From positions 248,001 to 312,000 of the forward strand of contig NZ_WUBI01000003.1 in the NCBI RefSeq assembly GCF_009807035.1: a stretch of DNA of 64,000 bases, written 5' to 3'. The position numbers and the translations under genes were made by a program. This document shows, one piece after another, positions 59,347 through 64,000 of this stretch (positions are counted from its first letter, which is position 1; the number at the start of each line of letters is the position of its first letter). The notes under the pieces are model-generated. The model ran no database searches and was not told the origin of the DNA. It saw nothing but the letters and a program-made list of their open reading frames with translations. This stretch comes from Paenibacillus dendrobii. Its GTDB lineage: Bacteria; Bacillota; Bacilli; Paenibacillales; Paenibacillaceae.

Positions 59347-60207
59347 TCAATGCGCATTTTTTCGGGCATAGAAGCTCTTGATCAGCAGCGTAGCCAATGC
59401 CAGCAGCAGCAGCAGGGAAGCCACGGCAAAGGAGGCGGAGAACTGATATTCGTTGTACAGGATCTCGACGTGCAGCGGAAGCGTGTTGGTCTCTCCGCGA
59501 ATATGCCCGGAAACGACCGATACCGCGCCGAACTCCCCCATCGCTCTGGCATTGCACAGAATAATCCCGTAGATCAGACCCCAGCGGATGTTAGGCAGCG
59601 TCACCTTCGTAAACACGACCCAGCCTTTGGCTCCAAGCGTGATGGCGGCTTCCTCTTCCTGCTGTCCCTGATCCTCCATAAGCGGAATGAGCTCTCTCGC
59701 CACAAATGGAAATGTGACAAACAGCGTAGCCAGCACGATACCGGGCACAGCGTAGATGATCTTGATGTCATGATCTGCAAGCCATGGGCCAAACCAGCCG
59801 TTCGCCCCGAATACGAGCACGAAGATCAGGCCGCCGATGACCGGCGAGACCGCAAATGGCAAATCAATCAAGGTAATAAGGATGCCTTTGCCTTTAAATT
59901 TGAATTTCGTTATCGCCCACGCTGCCGCGACTCCGAAAATCGTATTCAGCGGGACGGTGATAAGAGCCACCAGCAATGTCAATTTCAGCGCAGACAAGGC
60001 ATCCGGATCGGATAAAGCGCTGAGATAGACATCCCAGCCCTTCTTCAGCGCCTGCGTCAGCACGACGGCAAGCGGAAGCACGATCAGCCACAGAAGCACA
60101 AGCCCTGCTCCGGCAATCAACAGCCATTTCACCCAAGGTGCCTCTGATGCCGCCCTCGAAGTTTGCACCGGACGTGGCGCTGCGGCTCCTGGTAGAGTAC
60201 CTGCCAT
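59347..60207 (-). CDS. cysW: Sulfate/thiosulfate ABC transporter permease CysW
   Basis: 286 residues with six membrane helices and the EAA-type coupling loop [31 protein letters not shown]. The N-terminus has a Pro/Ala-rich cytoplasmic leader. It forms the channel with CysT for sulfate import. One base separates it from the cysT stop. GGAGGCGGTATAAC precedes the ATG. No cysA-type ATPase gene is in the window. Confidence 0.94.
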   Translation of the reverse strand: MAGTLPGAAAPRPVQTSRAASEAPWVKWLLIAGAGLVLLWLIVLPLAVVLTQALKKGWDVYLSALSDPDALSALKLTLLVALITVPLNTIFGVAAAWAITKFKFKGKGILITLIDLPFAVSPVIGGLIFVLVFGANGWFGPWLADHDIKIIYAVPGIVLATLFVTFPFVARELIPLMEDQGQQEEEAAITLGAKGWVVFTKVTLPNIRWGLIYGIILCNARAMGEFGAVSVVSGHIRGETNTLPLHVEILYNEYQFSASFAVASLLLLLALATLLIKSFYARKNAH

Positions 60208-60208
60208 G

Positions 60209-61048
60209 TTATACCGCCTCCTTTTTCCGGCTGGACCAACGCTGCAGTGAATTGATCACAAGCAGCATCAGGAATGAAATCAGCAAAAGTAGCACGGCTA
60301 CTGCCGCGGCACCCGCATAATCGTATTGCTCCAACTTGGACATGATGAGCAGCGGAGCGATCTCCGTTTTCATCGGCATATTGCCGGATATAAACACAAC
60401 CGAGCCATATTCCCCGATGCCTCTGGCGAAGGCAAGTGCAAAGCCCGTCAACAGCGGCGGCACAAGCCCCGGAAGAATGATGGTGCGAAACGTCCGGAAT
60501 CTCCCCGCTCCCAGCGTCGCCGAGGCCTCCTCGGCGTCACGTTCCGCATCCTGAAGCACCGGCTGCAATGTTCTTACGACAAACGGCAGGCCAATAAACA
60601 TCAAGGCGAGCGTGATGCCAAGCTGCGAAAAGGCTGCCTTAATTCCCAGCGGTTCGAGCAGGGACCCGATCCAGCCGTTCGGCGCATACAAGGCGGTCAG
60701 CGATACGCCCGCAACCGCAGTCGGCAGCGCAAACGGCAGATCGATCAGCGCGTCACACAGCTTCCTTCCCGGGAATTCATAGCGTACCAGAACCCAGGCG
60801 AGTAGAAGGCCCAGCACTGCATCAATCAATGCGGCGGCAGCGGAGGTGGTAAAGCTGATCCGGTAGGAAGCGAGCACGCGCGGATCCGTCGCCACCTGCC
60901 AGAACTTCGCCCAGTCGAGGCCGGTCGAATTGATCAGCAGCGCGGACAACGGCAGCAGCACCACGAGGCTTAAATAGGCAACACTATATCCGAGCGTAAG
61001 GCCAAAGCCGGGAAGTACCCGGCTCCGCCCTGCCCTTGCTTGGCTCAT
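60209..61048 (-). CDS. cysT: Sulfate/thiosulfate ABC transporter permease CysT
   Basis: 279 residues with six membrane helices and the coupling loop [47 protein letters not shown] is typical of CysT. It pairs with CysW; the ATPase CysA must come from elsewhere. It lies 30 bases after sbp. An AGAGGATGAG ribosome site precedes the ATG. Confidence 0.94.
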   Translation of the reverse strand: MSQARAGRSRVLPGFGLTLGYSVAYLSLVVLLPLSALLINSTGLDWAKFWQVATDPRVLASYRISFTTSAAAALIDAVLGLLLAWVLVRYEFPGRKLCDALIDLPFALPTAVAGVSLTALYAPNGWIGSLLEPLGIKAAFSQLGITLALMFIGLPFVVRTLQPVLQDAERDAEEASATLGAGRFRTFRTIILPGLVPPLLTGFALAFARGIGEYGSVVFISGNMPMKTEIAPLLIMSKLEQYDYAGAAAVAVLLLLISFLMLLVINSLQRWSSRKKEAV

Positions 61049-61078
61049 AACATCTCATCCTCTCCATGCCTGTCTGCT

Positions 61079-62179
61079 TTATTTGCCCGGCGTATAGATT
61101 TGGTCGAACACGCCGCCGTCGCTGAAATGCTTGGTCTGCGTCTCCTGCCATGTTCCGAATACATCCTTGAGCGTAAACAGGTTGATGTCTTTGAACGTAT
61201 CCTTATACTTCTCGATGACGCCGGCAAGCGTCGGACGGTAGAAGTTTTCTGCCGCTATTTTTTGGCCTTCCTCCGAGTACAGATATTTCAGGTAAGCTTC
61301 CGCCACTTCACGAGTTCCCTTCTTATCCACGACTTTATCCACGACGGCAACCGGAGGTTCCGCCAGAATACTGATGGAAGGATACACGATATCGAATTTG
61401 TCCGGACCAAGTTCCTTCACGGACAGCAGCGCCTCATTCTCCCAGGCCAGCAGCACATCGCCGATGCCGCGTTCCACGAATGTTGTCGTCGCTCCTCTGG
61501 CCCCGGTATCCAGCACCGGTACATGCTTGAAGAGGTCACGGACGAACTCTTTCGCTTTTTCTTCATCGTTATTGTTCTGCTTCAGGGCATATCCCCAAGC
61601 GGCCAGATAATTCCAGCGTGCTCCGCCAGATGTCTTCGGATTAGGCGTGATCACCTGCACGTCGCCCTTGATTAGATCGTTCCAGTCCTTGATCTGCTTC
61701 GGGTTGCCTTTGCGCACCAGAAACACGATGGTTGAATTGTAAGGCGTGCTGTTCAAGTCAAATTTGCTTTGCCAGCCCTCATTGATGAGTCCTTTTTTCT
61801 GAATCGCATCAATATCATAGCCGAGCGCGAGCGTCACGACGTCCGCCTCCAATCCGTCAATGACCGAGCGGCTTTGCGCACCGGAACCGCCGTGCGACTG
61901 TTTAATAGTTACCTTCTGTCCCTTTTCCTTTTCCCAATAGGCTGCAAATGCTTTGTTATAATTCTCATACAGTTCCCGGGTCGGGTCATAGGATACATTC
62001 AGCAGGCTGATCTCTTTGGCGCTGCTTTTCGTTTCCGTGCTTTGACTCTTTCCTTCTGCGGATGCACCGGCCCCATCCTTGGATCCGCAGGCTGCCAGCG
62101 CCGCCGTTAACATAAGTACAAGAGCAATCACCACTCCCTTTTTTGCTGTTCCAAACCCCTTATTCCTTGCTTTGACCAT
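61079..62179 (-). CDS. sbp: Sulfate-binding lipoprotein
   Basis: 366 residues: signal peptide with lipobox ALAAC (Cys about 31), a low-complexity linker, then the sulfate-binding fold with [41 protein letters not shown] and [17 protein letters not shown], all family signatures. It captures sulfate outside the membrane and delivers it to CysTW. The ATG at 62179 follows GAGGAG by eight bases; the GTG at 62188 overlaps that site. First gene of the operon. Confidence 0.95.
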   Translation of the reverse strand: MVKARNKGFGTAKKGVVIALVLMLTAALAACGSKDGAGASAEGKSQSTETKSSAKEISLLNVSYDPTRELYENYNKAFAAYWEKEKGQKVTIKQSHGGSGAQSRSVIDGLEADVVTLALGYDIDAIQKKGLINEGWQSKFDLNSTPYNSTIVFLVRKGNPKQIKDWNDLIKGDVQVITPNPKTSGGARWNYLAAWGYALKQNNNDEEKAKEFVRDLFKHVPVLDTGARGATTTFVERGIGDVLLAWENEALLSVKELGPDKFDIVYPSISILAEPPVAVVDKVVDKKGTREVAEAYLKYLYSEEGQKIAAENFYRPTLAGVIEKYKDTFKDINLFTLKDVFGTWQETQTKHFSDGGVFDQIYTPGK

Positions 62180-62236
62180 CTTCCCCACTCCTCATTGTAA
62201 AATTTCGAATCCCGCCAGACCGTTCCTAAACCAAAC

Positions 62237-62318
62237 AAAAAAACGGAGAAATGCTATCCAAGGCATGACCCATCCATCATGAATGCGATCCATTCCCTTG
62301 TTCAGCAGTTCCTCCGTT
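62237..62318 (-). terminator. Terminator in the sbp leader (attenuator)
   Basis: On the minus strand AAACGGAGgAAcTGCT (62318-62304) pairs with AGCAtTTcTCCGTTT (62255-62241), then a T run. It lies between the promoter (62394-62422) and sbp (62179), so it would stop transcription early unless opened. The controlling ligand or protein is not evident; the leader does not match the SAM-I riboswitch core. Confidence 0.65.
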
Positions 62319-62393
62319 TGTACGGCGAGAACGAAGTATTCCATTTTCCTTTTTATAACCATTATTCCTACCTGTTTAGTATGTTATATTCGT

Positions 62394-62422
62394 ATTGTAA
62401 ACACAGTCTATATCTTCGTCAA
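62394..62422 (-). promoter_or_regulatory. Sigma-A promoter of sbp-cysT-cysW-yezD
   Basis: Minus-strand TTGACG (62422-62417), 17 bases, TACAAT (62399-62394). Predicted start near 62387, giving a leader of about 200 bases. Confidence 0.75.
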
Positions 62423-62462
62423 TCCTTTTTTTGGGAAAATTACGGGATTTATACGATGAATA

Positions 62463-62517
62463 TTGGTACATTATGGAATACCATTATATAATTGAAAGTG
62501 TAAGTCTCATTTTCAAT
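62463..62517 (+). promoter_or_regulatory. Promoter and inverted repeats before the ArsR-type gene
   Basis: TTGGTA (62463-62468), 18 bases, TATAAT (62487-62492). ATTGAAA (62491-62497) and TTTCAAT (62511-62517) form an inverted repeat just after the -10, and TGGTA/TACCA a smaller one across the spacer. These are operator candidates for the regulator encoded downstream. Confidence 0.55.
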
Positions 62518-62534
62518 CTGAATGGAGGCTTGTC

Positions 62535-63449
62535 ATGGAACTGGATACAACTACCGCGTCCCTTCCTGTCTACGAAGCTCTGGCCAGCCGTGTGAGGCTC
62601 AATATCCTTCAGCTTCTATCCGAGCGGCAGATGAATGTTCGAGAGTTGGCAGAAGCCCTCTGCTTAAGCAGCGCCATCATGACCATGCATGTTAAAAAGC
62701 TGGAGAAAGCCCGGTTAATCACAACCCGAATGGCTCCCGGCAAAGGCGGAGTGCAAAAAATCTGCGCCTTATCCGCCGAACGAATCGAGATTACGATCCC
62801 CGCGTCCCCTGCACTCCACCGCAAATCTCATCAAACAGAGGTTTCCGTCGGCCATTACACGGATTTCGAGCTTACTGCCCCCTGTGGAATCGCAACCGTT
62901 GAGCACACCATCGGGGAATATAACGAACCGAGGTACTTCTGGTATCCCGAACGCGTCCAAGCCAAAATGTTATGGTTCCGCAGCGGCTATATCGAGTATA
63001 AGGTTCCCAACTGTCTGCTCGACAGCCAAACTCCAGAAGAGCTGGAAATCACCTGTGAACTGTCAACCATGCTTCCTTTCCATCCGAATGCCAAGCCGTC
63101 CAGCCTCGTCTTTTCCTTCAACCGGGTAGAGCTCGGCGGATGGGCCGGCCTAAAATACCAAAGTACCCACCAGGGCACCTATACCCCTGCCTGGTGGTCT
63201 GATCCCGGAAGCCAGAACGGCATGCTGAAAACACTTCGGATCAACCAGGACGGTACGTATGTCGATGGAGAACGAATCTCGGGCGTTACGCTTAGCAGCC
63301 TTCCCGTACGGGACAAGCAGTGGACCTTCCGCATCGCGGTACCGGGGCAGGAAAAAAACACAAGCGGCATCACCCTGTTCGGAAAAGGCTTCGGCAACCA
63401 TCAGCAGGACGTGTTGTTTCATCTGTATTACTCCGAAGAGAGAGGCTAG
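62535..63449 (+). CDS. ArsR-type winged-helix regulator with large C-terminal domain
   Basis: 304 residues. The first 85 form an ArsR-like helix-turn-helix (PVYEALASRVRLNILQLLSERQMNVRELAEALCLSSAIMTMHVKKLEKARLI). The remaining roughly 215 residues are a beta-rich domain (for example FWYPERVQAKMLWFRSGYIEYKVPN and YTPAWWSDPGSQNGMLK) with no metal-binding Cys/His cluster, so it is not a typical metal sensor. Such long ArsR-like proteins occur in Paenibacillus; the ligand may be a sugar or similar. GGAGGCTTGTC precedes the ATG. It is divergent from the sulfate operon. Confidence 0.82.
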   Translation: MELDTTTASLPVYEALASRVRLNILQLLSERQMNVRELAEALCLSSAIMTMHVKKLEKARLITTRMAPGKGGVQKICALSAERIEITIPASPALHRKSHQTEVSVGHYTDFELTAPCGIATVEHTIGEYNEPRYFWYPERVQAKMLWFRSGYIEYKVPNCLLDSQTPEELEITCELSTMLPFHPNAKPSSLVFSFNRVELGGWAGLKYQSTHQGTYTPAWWSDPGSQNGMLKTLRINQDGTYVDGERISGVTLSSLPVRDKQWTFRIAVPGQEKNTSGITLFGKGFGNHQQDVLFHLYYSEERG

Positions 63450-63545
63450 TTCTAAGGATAAGCGCGGGTCCCGGGTCAGAAGTGCCCCCAAGGATACGAC
63501 CGACAACCGCTTGGTTCATGGGCAGCAGCGTCCTCCCAACCCGAA

Positions 63546-63577
63546 AAAGCAGCCTCTGCTTGATGCAGAGGCTGCTT
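63546..63577. terminator. Bidirectional terminator
   Basis: AAAGCAGCCTCTGC (63546-63559) pairs with GCAGAGGCTGCTTT (63564-63577), with A and T tracts on either side. It serves the ArsR-type gene and the lactonase gene, which converge. Confidence 0.85.
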
Positions 63578-63602
63578 TATTAATCGACTTTCAAATGACC
63601 GA

Positions 63603-64000
63603 CTAATGTTTGCACTTGGTGACCGGAAGGATGCATACCGGCTTCGGTACCTCAAGCGCATATCCCGTTGGAGTTAGCCGTCCATTCTCCTTGTCGATTT
63701 TAAAGGAAACGATGGTGCTGCTGTTCTGATTGGCCGCCAGCACATAACCGCCTTTAAAAACAGCGAAATTCCGCGGCGTTTTTCCGCCCGTGGATACCCA
63801 TTCCACCGACGTCAACAAGCCTGTGGATGGGTTGACGTGATATAGTCCGATACTGTCCTCGCTGCGGTTGGAAGCATACAGAAACCGGCCGCATGGCGTG
63901 ATATGAATGTCTGCGCTAGCACTTCCCCGTGCGGCACCTTCCGGAAGAGCTGACAGGGTCTGCAGAATTTTCATATCCCCTGCCTGCGAATCCAAGGCAT
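63603..64000 (-). CDS. Lactonase family beta-propeller protein, partial (N-terminus outside window)
   Basis: The last roughly 130 residues of a seven-bladed propeller of the 6-phosphogluconolactonase/lactonase (YbhE/YkgB) family: SASADIHITPCGRFLYASNRSEDSIGLYHVNPSTGLLTSV, then GGKTPRNFAVFKGGYVLAANQNSSTIVSFKID and GRLTPTG near the end. The gene runs off the right edge. It ends in a short tail with two cysteines (PVCILPVTKCKH). It would hydrolyse sugar lactones, if active. Confidence 0.88.
   Translation of the reverse strand, partial: ALDSQAGDMKILQTLSALPEGAARGSASADIHITPCGRFLYASNRSEDSIGLYHVNPSTGLLTSVEWVSTGGKTPRNFAVFKGGYVLAANQNSSTIVSFKIDKENGRLTPTGYALEVPKPVCILPVTKCKH

Noticed and set aside
62192-62344. 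50-codon frame in the sbp leader as a leader peptide
   Set aside because: Ribosome site spacing is poor (AAGGA three bases before the ATG) and the sequence shows no run of regulatory codons such as Cys or Met; kept only as a note in the leader finding.

Overview
The window reads as chromosome of an aerobic or facultative, endospore-forming Gram-positive bacterium, most likely a Paenibacillus or close relative. The reasons are strong AGGAGG-type ribosome sites with frequent GTG/TTG starts, sigma-A promoters, Rho-independent terminators, a GerA-type germinant receptor subunit, a T-box leader in front of serS, heptaprenyl-diphosphate-synthase-like genes, and many protein families typical of Paenibacillaceae. 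The species assignment is inference. No rRNA operon, phage, integrase, intact insertion sequence or CRISPR array is visible.

Layout: 1-4700 holds a partial oxidoreductase, a membrane histidine kinase, csbD, and a TetR regulator followed by a MATE exporter. 4799-8929 is a GntR-ABC-permease-ABC-permease operon with a YtrA-type operator over its promoter; the order matches the ytr/pmt operons of Firmicutes. 9072-22272 is the most interesting block: two convergent operons that together look like a flavin-based extracellular electron transfer (EET) locus. The plus-strand operon encodes a PplA-like tandem FMN-binding lipoprotein, an Ndh2-type NADH dehydrogenase with a C-terminal membrane domain, a HepS-like small subunit and a polyprenyl diphosphate synthase, behind a perfect Fnr-type site. 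The minus-strand operon encodes EetA-like and EetB-like proteins, EcfA1, EcfA2 and EcfT, a U32 Fe-S protein, a class III aminotransferase, a UbiA prenyltransferase and a small membrane protein. A flavin transferase (ApbE/FmnB) is not in the window.

22420-31800 carries an HD-GYP protein, an 840-base non-coding stretch with inverted repeats, cell-wall enzymes (polysaccharide deacetylase, L,D-transpeptidase, glucosaminidase), an acetyltransferase, a SulP transporter, a DUF4097-like lipoprotein and small YolD-like genes. 31800-36600 has gene remnants, a BNR-repeat beta-propeller protein, an orphan GerA-family gene, tRNA-Thr(CGT) and a thiamine-binding-type protein. Four similar GCGCGGT hairpin terminators are scattered here, all facing the minus strand.

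36832-41181 is the class Ia ribonucleotide reductase (nrdA, nrdB) under two NrdR-like boxes and a cobalamin riboswitch with its own terminator. 41225-50148 holds an FMN reductase, a nickel transporter, a PadR regulator, the complete urease operon ureABCEFGD and a divergent urea transporter. 50174-51748 is T-box-controlled serS. 51900-58900 is mixed housekeeping, including the NAD(P)HX repair enzyme Nnr, DUF421, MgtC and a 90-bp tandem repeat. 58957-62422 is the sulfate ABC transporter operon sbp-cysT-cysW-yezD with a long terminator-containing leader. A divergent ArsR-type regulator and a partial lactonase close the window.
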